NCBI GenBank assembly: GCA_001771505.1 | Contig: MEUA01000017.1 | Span: 1-64,000, forward strand | Source of the DNA: a candidate division WOR-1 bacterium RIFOXYB2_FULL_36_35 | Lineage (GTDB): Bacteria; Margulisbacteria; WOR-1; XYC2-FULL-46-14; XYC2-FULL-37-10 | Length of the DNA: 64,000 bases | Reading direction: 5' to 3' | Part shown: positions 35,589 through 43,514 of the stretch, piece after piece | Position numbering within the stretch: position 1 is the stretch's first letter | How the letters are laid out: the number at the start of each line of letters is the position of its first letter | Notes under the pieces: model-generated | Told to the model about the DNA's origin: nothing | The model's database searches: none | What the model saw: the letters and a program-made list of their open reading frames with translations, nothing else | Translations under genes and position numbers: made by a program

Positions 35589-36035
35589 TTATTTGATTTT
35601 CTTAAGAATTTTTAATTTCTGTTTGATTTTTGGTTCTGAAAGTCCGATTATTTGTGCTGCTAATATTGCCGCATTTTTGCCGCCATCTATTGCAACGCAA
35701 GCGACCGGTACACCAGGAGGCATTTGCACAATTGAAAAAAGAGCATCCTGTCCTTGAAGATTTTTTGAGGCTACCGGAACTCCTATTACGGGGATTGTGG
35801 TATGTGCTGCTACTATGCCGGGCAATGCTGCAGCCATTCCGGCTATCGCTATGATTACATCATATTTTTTTTCAGAAGATTTTGCAAAAGTTATTACTTT
35901 TTCAGGGGTTCTGTGCGCGGATGCTACTAAAACTTCATAGGATAAACCTATTTCAGATAACATAGCAGTAACTTTTTCAACAATAGGCATATCAGATTTT
36001 GATCCGGTTATTACTCCAACATTTAACTTTTTCAT
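35589..36035 (-). CDS. purE: N5-carboxyaminoimidazole ribonucleotide mutase
   Basis: 148 residues, class I PurE of purine synthesis. It has GVITGSKSDMPIVEK, the active-site VASAHRTPEKV, the IAIAGMAAALPGIVAAHTTIPVIGVP region and the PPGVPVACVAIDGGKNAAILA end. PurK would normally make its substrate; purK is not in the window. AAGGAAATTTCTATG gives a plausible SD. It follows the homocitrate-synthase-like gene with an 18-bp gap. Confidence 0.95.
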   Translation of the reverse strand: MKKLNVGVITGSKSDMPIVEKVTAMLSEIGLSYEVLVASAHRTPEKVITFAKSSEKKYDVIIAIAGMAAALPGIVAAHTTIPVIGVPVASKNLQGQDALFSIVQMPPGVPVACVAIDGGKNAAILAAQIIGLSEPKIKQKLKILKKIK

Positions 36036-36053
36036 AGAAATTTCCTTTTTAAA

Positions 36054-37286
36054 TTAAGGAGTTACAGTCATTATTTTTTTTGCTTGGTCAGGGTGTTTTG
36101 CAATAAAAATAAGTTCTTCTCGTGTTAAAGGTTTTTGCGTATGAACATTTGCATATCTTACAAGCTCTAAAATCTTAGAAGCTTCGGCGTCATCTTTAAA
36201 TTCCACCTCTAGTTTTCCATAGACATTTCTGAAGCCTTTAATGCCGGAATATTCCCCGACTGTTATAGACCTGCCGCTGTCTACGAGTTCCGGATCCCCC
36301 CTCCCGAGCTCTTCAAAATCATAAAGCTCGTAATTTCTTCTGTTTTTTAACGCTCCGTCAGCATGTATGCCTGATTCGTGGGCAAAGGCATTGTTTCCAA
36401 CGCCTACCTGGTTTATAGGAATAGGAATTCCAAAAGCATATGATGCGTATTTTGCAAAAGCCCATATTTTATTTAGCTTTATATTTTCAGGAAGAAGTTT
36501 TTTTTCTCCAAGCCCTTTTGCATATTTTAAGGCTAATATTGTGGCTAAAAGGTCGGCGTTTCCCGCTCTTTCTCCAACGCCATTTATTGTGGTGTTAATA
36601 TACGCATCTTGACCTGCTTCAATAATTCCTCTTGCCCCTTCTACGGAACATGCTACGGCCATTCCTAAATCGTTATGGCAGTGCAGTTCTATATCCATTT
36701 TTATGCTTTCTGCCAAATATTTTGTCCTTTCATAAATACTGTTAGGACTATCTGCTCCTAGGGTATCACAATAACGAAGCCTTTTTGCCCCATGCTCTTT
36801 CCCTGCTTTCCCGAACTTTACAAGAAAATCTAAATCAGATCTTGATGCATCTTCGGCATTTACCGCAACCGTTTCCGCTCCCAACGCATAAGCCTTATCT
36901 ACCGCATCTGTCATGCTTTTTATTATTTCATTGTCTGCTATTTTCCCTGCAAATTTAAGTTCCCACATAAGAGGGGATGTTGAAATTGATAGGTTCAGAT
37001 GTTTTATTTTTGGAACCAGCTTAAAAGAAATCTCTACATCTTTGACAATTCCTCTAGCCCATCCTTCAAGCCTTAAGGTTGAAAGAGCTCCTGTTTCAAC
37101 AAGTTCTAGGTTTGCATTTAAATAGTTTGTCTCGTGATGCGTAAACGGGAAACCGAACTCAGATTGAAAAACACCCATTTCATCCAAGTACATATTAATG
37201 ATTGTTTTTTCCAGTTTGGCAAGTCCAATTCTGCTTGTTTGTACACCGTCTCTATTTGTAACGTCTATTAAATAAACTTTTGGCAT
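36054..37286 (-). CDS. Homocitrate synthase/isopropylmalate synthase-family enzyme
   Basis: 410 residues, DRE-TIM metallolyase fold: DVTNRDGVQTSRIG near residue 8 (the D-x-T-x-R-D-G-x-Q motif), the metal-binding ELHCHNDLGMAVA near 205, NTTINGVGERAGNADL near 232, and HESGIHADG. Condensation of acetyl-CoA with a 2-oxoacid is expected. The opening NRDGVQT and FQSEFGFPFTHHET are seen in homologues called homocitrate synthase; some of this branch are Re-citrate synthases of anaerobes. With no Si-citrate synthase, nif or lysine genes nearby, the substrate remains open. SD AAGGAGAG is strong. Confidence 0.85.
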   Translation of the reverse strand: MPKVYLIDVTNRDGVQTSRIGLAKLEKTIINMYLDEMGVFQSEFGFPFTHHETNYLNANLELVETGALSTLRLEGWARGIVKDVEISFKLVPKIKHLNLSISTSPLMWELKFAGKIADNEIIKSMTDAVDKAYALGAETVAVNAEDASRSDLDFLVKFGKAGKEHGAKRLRYCDTLGADSPNSIYERTKYLAESIKMDIELHCHNDLGMAVACSVEGARGIIEAGQDAYINTTINGVGERAGNADLLATILALKYAKGLGEKKLLPENIKLNKIWAFAKYASYAFGIPIPINQVGVGNNAFAHESGIHADGALKNRRNYELYDFEELGRGDPELVDSGRSITVGEYSGIKGFRNVYGKLEVEFKDDAEASKILELVRYANVHTQKPLTREELIFIAKHPDQAKKIMTVTP

Positions 37287-37333
37287 TTAGACTCTCCTTT
37301 TCTTGAATTATATTTGAAATTATAACTGTTTTT

Positions 37334-37369
37334 TTGACTAAATACAACCCTGGTGTTATACTGATTTTT
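37334..37369 (+). promoter_or_regulatory. Leaderless promoter of the GlmU-like gene
   Basis: TTGACT (37334-37339), a 17-nt spacer, TGT-TATACT (37357-37362), then 7 nt to ATG 37370. The upstream in-frame TTG at 37334 is the -35 box itself. Confidence 0.75.
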
Positions 37370-38104
37370 ATGGAAAAAAAGAAGGTTGTTGCCGTTATTT
37401 TAGCTGCAGGAAAAGGAGTTCGCATGCAGTCTGATATCCCAAAAGTTTTTCATAAATTGAGAGGAAAACCTCTTTTGCAATATGTTGTTGAAACTGTTCA
37501 AAAAATAGGTGTTTTGGATATTTATATTGTGGTAGGCCATAAAAAAGAGCTGATAACTGAGTATTTTAATGGGTGGCCGTTAAAGTTTGTGGAGCAGGAA
37601 CACCAGTTGGGGACGGGGGATGCCGTTAAAACCGTTGAATCTTACCTTAAAGATTTTAATGGTACGATTTTAGTTTTAGCGGGGGATGTCCCTTTGCTTT
37701 CTGATGATACTTTGCGGAATCTTATAGGTTTTCATGAGCAAAATAACGCAGCTGCGACTGATTTGACTGCGGAACTTCCTAATGCTGGAAATTATGGACG
37801 AATAATAAGGGATATGGACGGTAAAATTGTTAAAATTGTAGAAAAAAAAGATGCGACGGAAGAAGAGTTAAAAATAAAAGAGATAAATACTGGAACATTT
37901 TGTTTTAATTCAAGTGATCTCTTTTGGGCATTATCCAGGGTAAAATCTGACAATGTACAAAGAGAATATTATCTTACCGATACCATTGAAATACTTAAAA
38001 AAGAAGGCAGATCCGTTTTTGCATATTTGGCGCCTAATTATAAAGAGACTTTGGGGATTAATACAAAAGAAGAACTTTCTGCATTAGAAGAGATGTTAAG
38101 CTGA
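37370..38104 (+). CDS. UTP-sugar uridylyltransferase, GlmU N-terminal-like, without acetyltransferase domain
   Basis: 244 residues from ATG 37370. The nucleotidyltransferase signature LAAGKGVRMQSDIPKVFHKLRGKPLL, QLGTGDAVKTV, VLAGDVPLL and EINTGTFCF match the uridylyltransferase half of GlmU. The protein stops at GINTKEELSALEEMLS, where bifunctional GlmU would enter its linker helix and left-handed beta helix; the hexapeptide half is absent. It could be a monofunctional UDP-GlcNAc pyrophosphorylase, or act on another sugar. A methyltransferase gene starts 1 nt later. Confidence 0.88.
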   Translation: MEKKKVVAVILAAGKGVRMQSDIPKVFHKLRGKPLLQYVVETVQKIGVLDIYIVVGHKKELITEYFNGWPLKFVEQEHQLGTGDAVKTVESYLKDFNGTILVLAGDVPLLSDDTLRNLIGFHEQNNAAATDLTAELPNAGNYGRIIRDMDGKIVKIVEKKDATEEELKIKEINTGTFCFNSSDLFWALSRVKSDNVQREYYLTDTIEILKKEGRSVFAYLAPNYKETLGINTKEELSALEEMLS

Positions 38105-38105
38105 T

Positions 38106-38825
38106 ATGACAAATTTCATTGTGCCAGACAAACATGCCAAAGCTTTAGATGTAATGTCTTCCGCTGAAAATTATAATAATTGGATATATCAGAAGATAAC
38201 GCCGTATGTGGGAGATACAATCTTAGAAATAGGTTGTGGTATAGGGAATTTTACAAAATTTTTAATAAAGAAAAAAGAGCTGACTTGCGTGGATATGATA
38301 GAAGAGTGTATATCCAAATCCAGGAGAAAATTTAGTAACAGCGATAATATTAATTACATTTGCGGTGATTTTTTGGATGAAAAAGTATTAAATAGTTTGC
38401 CTCAAAATAAATATGACACAATAATCTGCTTAAATGTTCTTGAACATATAGAAAAAGATTTTGATGCCTTAAAAAAGATGTTTTATCTTTTGAAAAAAGG
38501 AGGAAATTTGATTCTTATTGTTCCTGCCCTGCAGCAAATTTACGGATCGCTGGATGAGGCTTTGGGACATGTAAGGCGTTATGATAGAAATTCTTTAAAA
38601 CAGCATTTAAAATCTGTAGGGTTTAAAATGACCGCTTTGGAATATTTTAATTCTATCGGTATATTTGGTTGGTATATAAACGGTAGAGTTTTAAAGAAGA
38701 AAAATTTATCTTTATTGCAGACTTTGCTTTATGACAAGATCTTCATACCGGTTTTATCAAGAATTGAATCTTTCCTTTCTCCTTCTTTTGGAATGTCCCT
38801 GTTGGCTGTATCTAAAAAAGAGTAA
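38106..38825 (+). CDS. Class I SAM-dependent methyltransferase
   Basis: 239 residues. SAM motif I ILEIGCGIGNFT near residue 40, motif II-like VDMIEE, IICLNVLEHIEKD (motif IV) and GGNLILIVPALQQIYGSLDEALGHVRRYD match the Methyltransf_11/UbiG-like group often placed next to glycosyltransferases. There is no membrane segment, although the C-terminal 60 residues are hydrophobic and basic. Sharing a transcript with the GlmU-like gene suggests work on a sugar or lipid-linked intermediate; that is inference. Confidence 0.88.
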   Translation: MTNFIVPDKHAKALDVMSSAENYNNWIYQKITPYVGDTILEIGCGIGNFTKFLIKKKELTCVDMIEECISKSRRKFSNSDNINYICGDFLDEKVLNSLPQNKYDTIICLNVLEHIEKDFDALKKMFYLLKKGGNLILIVPALQQIYGSLDEALGHVRRYDRNSLKQHLKSVGFKMTALEYFNSIGIFGWYINGRVLKKKNLSLLQTLLYDKIFIPVLSRIESFLSPSFGMSLLAVSKKE

Positions 38826-38872
38826 TTATCATTTAAAGTGTACGATGTCAGTTTTGGCAAACGTTCAAAATA

Positions 38873-38896
38873 AACCCCGATTATGATACTTGGGGT
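38873..38896. repeat. Diverged CCCCGATT-type palindrome
   Basis: AACCCCGATTATGATACTTGGGGT. The left arm is perfect; the right has lost its ATC. It directly abuts the hairpin element copy B. Confidence 0.65.
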
Positions 38897-38996
38897 AAAA
38901 GTTTTTTTGGCAGGAGGAAAGTTCGTCTGTTTGAGTCCCGATAGCGAAGCTATCGGGACGAGTTACGAACTTTCCGGATGACAACAAAAACTTTTA
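38896..38996. repeat. Three-stem hairpin element, copy B
   Basis: Nested perfect stems: TAAAAGTTTTT (38896-38906) with AAAAACTTTTA (38986-38996), 11 bp; GGAAAGTTCGT (38916-38926) with ACGAACTTTCC (38965-38975), 11 bp; GTCCCGATAG (38935-38944) with CTATCGGGAC (38950-38959), 10 bp, with loop CGAAG. The joining strands CTGTTTGA and GGATGAC recur in copy A at 32880. The following bases to 39033 hold one more small hairpin (CGAGC-GTAA-GCTCG, 39016-39029). Confidence 0.85.
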
Positions 38997-39072
38997 TTGG
39001 ACAACCGAAATACCCCGAGCGTAAGCTCGATGTTGTTTATTTTGAAAAACTGACAAGTTGCTTTAAAGTTTA

Positions 39073-39108
39073 TTGATCAAAATATGCAATTAATCTATAA
39101 TTAGGCAC
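39073..39108 (+). promoter_or_regulatory. Leaderless promoter of the membrane-protein pair
   Basis: TTGATC (39073-39078), a 17-nt spacer, TATAAT (39096-39101), then 7 nt to ATG 39109. Confidence 0.7.
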
Positions 39109-39690
39109 ATGACAATGCTAAATTTTGGGGATGAATTTTTTGCCGTCGAACAAATGACCGCGCGGATGGTTAATAATATTAATGGGGTGGTCATAGACGG
39201 GTTATCTTTAAATGTTTATATATATGTGATAATTTTTTTTCTTGTCATATCCTGGCTTCTATTTGAATTTTATAAAAAGATTCCTTTTGATTTTATGGAT
39301 TTAGGAAGAAAAACGTTGATTTTGATGTTTGTTTTTTGGTCATTAATGGAAATTAAATCGACTTTAAATTATATAAGTTATGCGCAGGACGATTTCAGGC
39401 TTTTTTCATATAAAACATTGGACCAAAAAAGAATGGAGACACCTACCGAAGGTCTTTACAAATTTGCTAAACTGGTGGAAGAAAAAACTCCAAAAGAGGC
39501 GAAGATAAAATTCTTTATTTTAAACAATGATGATTTTATAAAGATAAAACTGAAATATTATTTAGCTCCGACACATTTTAACCAGGTTGAATCATTGGAG
39601 GCCGCAGAATACATAGCAGGTTACGGAGTTAATTTTATGCCAAAAAATATTTTAGGAGCAACTCCATATGGATGGGTGGCAAAAAGATGA
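39109..39690 (+). CDS. Membrane protein preceding a putative glycosyltransferase
   Basis: 193 residues. Two hydrophobic segments (about 36-55 and 68-84) are followed by an extracytoplasmic-looking domain with EGLYKFAKLVEEKTPKEAKIKFF and YLAPTHFNQVE. Similar domains occur next to, or fused to, PMT/GT39-type membrane glycosyltransferases, where they read as the soluble tail. Its last 19 bases overlap the start of the next gene, so the two are translationally coupled. Function unassigned. Confidence 0.75.
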   Translation: MTMLNFGDEFFAVEQMTARMVNNINGVVIDGLSLNVYIYVIIFFLVISWLLFEFYKKIPFDFMDLGRKTLILMFVFWSLMEIKSTLNYISYAQDDFRLFSYKTLDQKRMETPTEGLYKFAKLVEEKTPKEAKIKFFILNNDDFIKIKLKYYLAPTHFNQVESLEAAEYIAGYGVNFMPKNILGATPYGWVAKR

Positions 39691-41015
39691 TGATTTTAGC
39701 GGTATTATTGCCGACAGTAATAGGTTATTTAATAGTTTGCGCTGTTTATAAACAATCGATTTCTTTTATTGAAAAAGTTGCCCTTGGATTTTTGATAGGG
39801 ACATCATTTATGACTTTACAAATGTTTGTTTATTCTCTTGTCGGAATAAAGTTTGGAATGCTGTGGATTTCTTTGCCTTGGTTTCTTCTTTTGCCTTTAA
39901 TTATATTTGCAGATAGAAAAATCTCTTTTAGCTTTAATGGCTGGAAACAGATAGAGCTTCTTTTGCTTTTACTTGTTTCCATGAAAGTCATTTATGTTTT
40001 TTTTGAGGCTTTAATAAAACCTGTTTTTGGATACGATGCCATATGGAATTTTTCACTTAGAGCAAAAATCTTCTTTTTTGAAAAGATGATTCCATTTGTT
40101 AAACTGAATCCATATTTTTTGGGGGATGGCATGAAGAATTATCCTCCACATCTTCCCCTGCTTGAGGCATGGACTTATATAACTATGAACACATGGGATG
40201 ATGTTAAAATGAAAATAATATTTCCTCTCTATTTTTGTTCGCTACTTATTATTTTTTATAAGGCTTTATTGCGGGAAAAAAACAGGGCACACAGCCTCTT
40301 TTTTACTTTTTTGCTTTCTTCTTTTCCGTTGCTAACATATCATGCGACTATTGAGTATGCGGATTTTATTGTCGGGACTTATTTTTTGGGCGCAGTTATT
40401 TATTTATATGAATTTTTTAAAGAGGGAAAGACTAAACATCTTTTTATCTCCGCTTTGTTGGCCGCGAGTTGCGGATGGATAAAGGAAGAAGGATTGGTTT
40501 TTTATTTTATATGTTTTTTTGTTTTTTTCGCATACAATAAATTTAAGAATTTAAAGAATCTGGGGATTTATCTGATCCCTTTTTTTGTTTTTATTTTTCC
40601 TTGGACTTTGACCAAAAAAGTTTTGGGATTGGAATTGGGAAATACGCATGAAACTATTTTTAAATTTGAAAAACTTTTCAATTTTCACCAGGAGGCTATA
40701 TGGAAAATAGCTTATAAAACTTTCCTGACGGACAACTGGCACTTATTCCCAATAACAATGATTGTTTTTTTGGTTTTTTATTATAGAAATGTCATAGCTA
40801 CAAAAAAAAGATATATTTTGGCCTGTTTTGTTTTGGCATGGCTGTTTTTTATCTACCTTTATTTGTTCACTTACAACTGGGAAAATATTATGAATGATAT
40901 TATTTTAAGTAGAAATTATCTGACTTATTTCCCCATAGGCTTGTTTTTAATGGCGTTGACCTTTTCTTTTTCTTCTTTTGCTCCTAAAAACCGCACAGAA
41001 AAATATGCAAAGTAG
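39672..41015 (+). CDS. Polytopic membrane protein, probable GT39/GT-C-type glycosyltransferase
   Basis: 447 residues with about 11 hydrophobic segments. A large loop after the third or fourth helix contains GYDAIWNFSLRAKIFFFEK and NYPPHLPLLEAWTYI, recalling the acidic and P-P-L-Y type motifs of GT-C enzymes that use polyprenyl-phosphate sugars. A further loop has SCGWIKEEGLVF. I see no exact family signature, so the call is by fold and context: methyltransferase and sugar-nucleotide genes lie just upstream. The ATG at 39687 is an alternative start. Confidence 0.7.
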   Translation: MGGKKMMILAVLLPTVIGYLIVCAVYKQSISFIEKVALGFLIGTSFMTLQMFVYSLVGIKFGMLWISLPWFLLLPLIIFADRKISFSFNGWKQIELLLLLLVSMKVIYVFFEALIKPVFGYDAIWNFSLRAKIFFFEKMIPFVKLNPYFLGDGMKNYPPHLPLLEAWTYITMNTWDDVKMKIIFPLYFCSLLIIFYKALLREKNRAHSLFFTFLLSSFPLLTYHATIEYADFIVGTYFLGAVIYLYEFFKEGKTKHLFISALLAASCGWIKEEGLVFYFICFFVFFAYNKFKNLKNLGIYLIPFFVFIFPWTLTKKVLGLELGNTHETIFKFEKLFNFHQEAIWKIAYKTFLTDNWHLFPITMIVFLVFYYRNVIATKKRYILACFVLAWLFFIYLYLFTYNWENIMNDIILSRNYLTYFPIGLFLMALTFSFSSFAPKNRTEKYAK

Positions 41016-41053
41016 TTGACGAGATAAAGTCATCGTAGTACAATCGCGCCATA
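41016..41053 (+). promoter_or_regulatory. Leaderless promoter of the 7TM-GAF sensor gene
   Basis: TTGACG (41016-41021), a 17-nt spacer, TACAAT (41039-41044), then 9 nt to ATG 41054. The -35 box overlaps the stop of the preceding gene. Confidence 0.75.
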
Positions 41054-43318
41054 ATGGAAGTCTTGTTGAATTTAAATCGATTAATTTTGCTTTTTATTTT
41101 TGTAATAAGTGTAACCTTGTTTTTTTATGTTTATAGCAAGAAAAACCGTTCCCCGAAAATGGTCGGTTTTCTATTGTTTTCGACTTTTTCTTTTTCTCTG
41201 TGGATATTATGTTTTCTTTTTATTTTATTTGCGCCCAATCATTTTTTTATCTTGTTTTTTGAAAGGTTTGCCGTTTCTATTTTTGCTTTTTTAGCTTTTT
41301 TATGGGTTTATTTCTCTTTTGTTTTTCCGGAAGGAATGGTAACGGGGAAAATCTCTTTGTTAGAAAGGGTATTAATTGCATCTCCGGCTCTGTTTTTTAC
41401 CTCAGCTTCTTTATTTACTAATTGGATAATAAAAGATCTTGTTTTATCCCCATATTCTTTTTCGTTGCCTTTGCCTTCATTTGGAATGATGTATTATTCT
41501 TATGTTTTCTATTTGGTTGTTTATTTTATGTGGGGAATGATTAATTTAGCTTTAAAGTTTTTCAAGAGTGAAAAAATTGAAAAACTTCAAATTTTATATG
41601 TGTTATTTGGAACGGCAATAGCTTTTCTTGGAGGATTTCTAATAAAATTAGTTATTCCTGTTGCTGGAGTTTATGATTTACATGTAATAGAGCCTTTATT
41701 TGTTTTAGTTGCATTGTTTTTTATTTCGTATGCGGTTGTTAATAGTCAGTTTTTAGATATAGAAGATTTTTTGCTGAAAGGGTTTGGCATTGTTTTTGCA
41801 ATAGGTTTGCTTGTTGCCACTTTTTTTTCTTTAGTTGCTGTAAATTTTAGTTTTTTGCTTACTTTTTATATTATTGCAATAGACCTGTTTTTTGTCTTTT
41901 CTATCCTTTTGAAAAATTGGAGAGGAACATCCAATCGTTCTTTTGCCTTGTTTGCTTTAAGTGTGGCTATTTGGACGTTTTCTATTTATATGTATGGGAT
42001 AGCAAGCGATCCCTTGGATGCTTTGTTTTGGATTCGTGTCTCTTTGTATTCTGCCTCTTTTCTGCCTGTGCTTTTTGTTTGTTTTGCAAGAGTCTTTCCT
42101 AGAGAAGAAGAGATAAATGTTTGGGAGTGGACGACATTATTTGTTCCTGCAATAACGTTTGCTATGCTCTCTTTTTCTCAGTTGCTTATTGTTGATGTCA
42201 ATACTCGTCCATGGGGATATAACCTTGTTTTAGGAAAATGGTTTGTGTTGTTTGCTTTTTATTTTATTGTTTCTGTAATATATGCATTGCATCTTCTTTT
42301 GAAAAAATATTTTAATTCGTCAGGAGTAATTCATTTGCAAATCGGATATTTGTTTCTTGGGTTCTCTTTAGGGTTTGTTTTTACATGTATAACAAATATT
42401 GTTTTACCTTTGATTGGAATTTCTTCCTTTGTTATTCTTGGGCCGTATTTTACTTTAATTCCTATTGTATTTTTAGCTTATGTTATTGGGCGTTATAAAT
42501 TTATGGGATTGGAATTGGCTCTTCGCAGAGGGACAACGTATGCTTTTGTTACAATGCTTATGTTTGGTTTTTATGTGTTGGCAGGCTTTGTGGCGGAGTG
42601 TTTTTTTAGGAGAGCGCTTGGTAGCAATTCTATTTTAATCTCTATATTCTTTGCTGTTTTTATAGCATTGGTTTACCAGCCTCTCACCATATTGTTTTTT
42701 AATTTGAGTAATCGTTTTTTTGTTATTTCAAGATATGATTATCGCTCAATTTTGCACAGGGTTACCTCTACAGTTACGGGCAAAACTGAGCTAAAGGATT
42801 TATTGCGATTTATTGTTTCAATCCTTTTTGAATCTATGGGGTGTGCCAAGATTTCCTTGTTGATGCCTGATAAAACCAGGAAAAAATATGTTTCTGTCCC
42901 TATGGAACTAGACAAATGGGAAAATTTTTATAAGAATATTGAAATTGAAAAAAGCGGCTCTATTGTGAAATGGCTGGAGGATTATAAAAGGATTCTTTCC
43001 CTTGAAGAATTGGAAGATCGTATCTTGCGCAACCAATCATTTGCTAGCGAATTTGGAAAAGGAAAAGATTTTTTTCTTGATTTAAGAGATAGCATGAAAA
43101 ACTTGGAGATAGAAGTTTTTGTTCCTATTATTTATAAAAATGAATTTAAAGGAATTATAGCATTGGGGCACAAACTTTCTAATGAACTTTATACAAGTGA
43201 AGATTTATCTCTTTTGCATAACATTGAAGGGCAGGTTGCAATTGCCCTTGAGAATATAATGCTTCATGAAGAAAATGCGGCCTTAAAAACAGAAATCGGC
43301 AGAAAAGGTTTGAATTGA
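41054..43318 (+). CDS. Kinase-less sensor: two 7TM modules plus GAF domain
   Basis: 754 residues. Two similar membrane modules (about 1-235 and 265-490) each have seven or so helices and the pattern NRSFALFALSVAIWTFSIYMYG...RV...LP..FVCFARVFPREE typical of the histidine-kinase N-terminal 7TM domain (HisKA_7TM). A GAF domain (about 555-745: ITSTVTGKTELKDLL-like start, VFVPIIYKNEFKGIIALG, LLHNIEGQVAIALEN) follows, and the protein ends a few residues later (LKTEIGRKGLN), before where PAS and kinase domains lie in the neighbour at 43515. It is therefore a paralogue without an output domain. Confidence 0.88.
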   Translation: MEVLLNLNRLILLFIFVISVTLFFYVYSKKNRSPKMVGFLLFSTFSFSLWILCFLFILFAPNHFFILFFERFAVSIFAFLAFLWVYFSFVFPEGMVTGKISLLERVLIASPALFFTSASLFTNWIIKDLVLSPYSFSLPLPSFGMMYYSYVFYLVVYFMWGMINLALKFFKSEKIEKLQILYVLFGTAIAFLGGFLIKLVIPVAGVYDLHVIEPLFVLVALFFISYAVVNSQFLDIEDFLLKGFGIVFAIGLLVATFFSLVAVNFSFLLTFYIIAIDLFFVFSILLKNWRGTSNRSFALFALSVAIWTFSIYMYGIASDPLDALFWIRVSLYSASFLPVLFVCFARVFPREEEINVWEWTTLFVPAITFAMLSFSQLLIVDVNTRPWGYNLVLGKWFVLFAFYFIVSVIYALHLLLKKYFNSSGVIHLQIGYLFLGFSLGFVFTCITNIVLPLIGISSFVILGPYFTLIPIVFLAYVIGRYKFMGLELALRRGTTYAFVTMLMFGFYVLAGFVAECFFRRALGSNSILISIFFAVFIALVYQPLTILFFNLSNRFFVISRYDYRSILHRVTSTVTGKTELKDLLRFIVSILFESMGCAKISLLMPDKTRKKYVSVPMELDKWENFYKNIEIEKSGSIVKWLEDYKRILSLEELEDRILRNQSFASEFGKGKDFFLDLRDSMKNLEIEVFVPIIYKNEFKGIIALGHKLSNELYTSEDLSLLHNIEGQVAIALENIMLHEENAALKTEIGRKGLN

Positions 43319-43358
43319 ACGTCTAAATACCTTTTTTCTCATGTCTTTGCTAATTTTC

Positions 43359-43446
43359 AGCCCCGATTATAATAATCGGGGTTAAGCTGGATCCCCGCTT
43401 TCGCGGGGATGACAAATTGCAAAAACTGTCATTACTCAACAGTCCC
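43359..43446. mobile_element. MITE right half fused to a palindrome, copy M3
   Basis: A palindrome (43359-43383) is followed by AAGCTGGATCCCCGC, the CGCGGGGAT hairpin, GACAAATTGCAAAAACTG and the end ATTACTCAACAGTCCC (to 43446). The left half with the TTCCCGTGAAAACGGGAA hairpin seen in M1 and M2 is missing. It fills the gap between the two sensor genes. Confidence 0.8.
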
Positions 43447-43514
43447 ATAATAGAGATAATATCATTATAGTCTATAAAAGAATAAATTGATCATGTATAA
43501 TACTGGGCAAGAAC

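Noticed and set aside
36054-37286. nifV as sign of nitrogen fixation
   Set aside because: No nif structural or cofactor genes are near, and the family also includes isopropylmalate, homocitrate and Re-citrate synthases.
38896-38996. Simple rho-independent terminator
   Set aside because: The structure has three nested stems with conserved internal loops and is repeated elsewhere; there is no T-tract after the inner hairpin.
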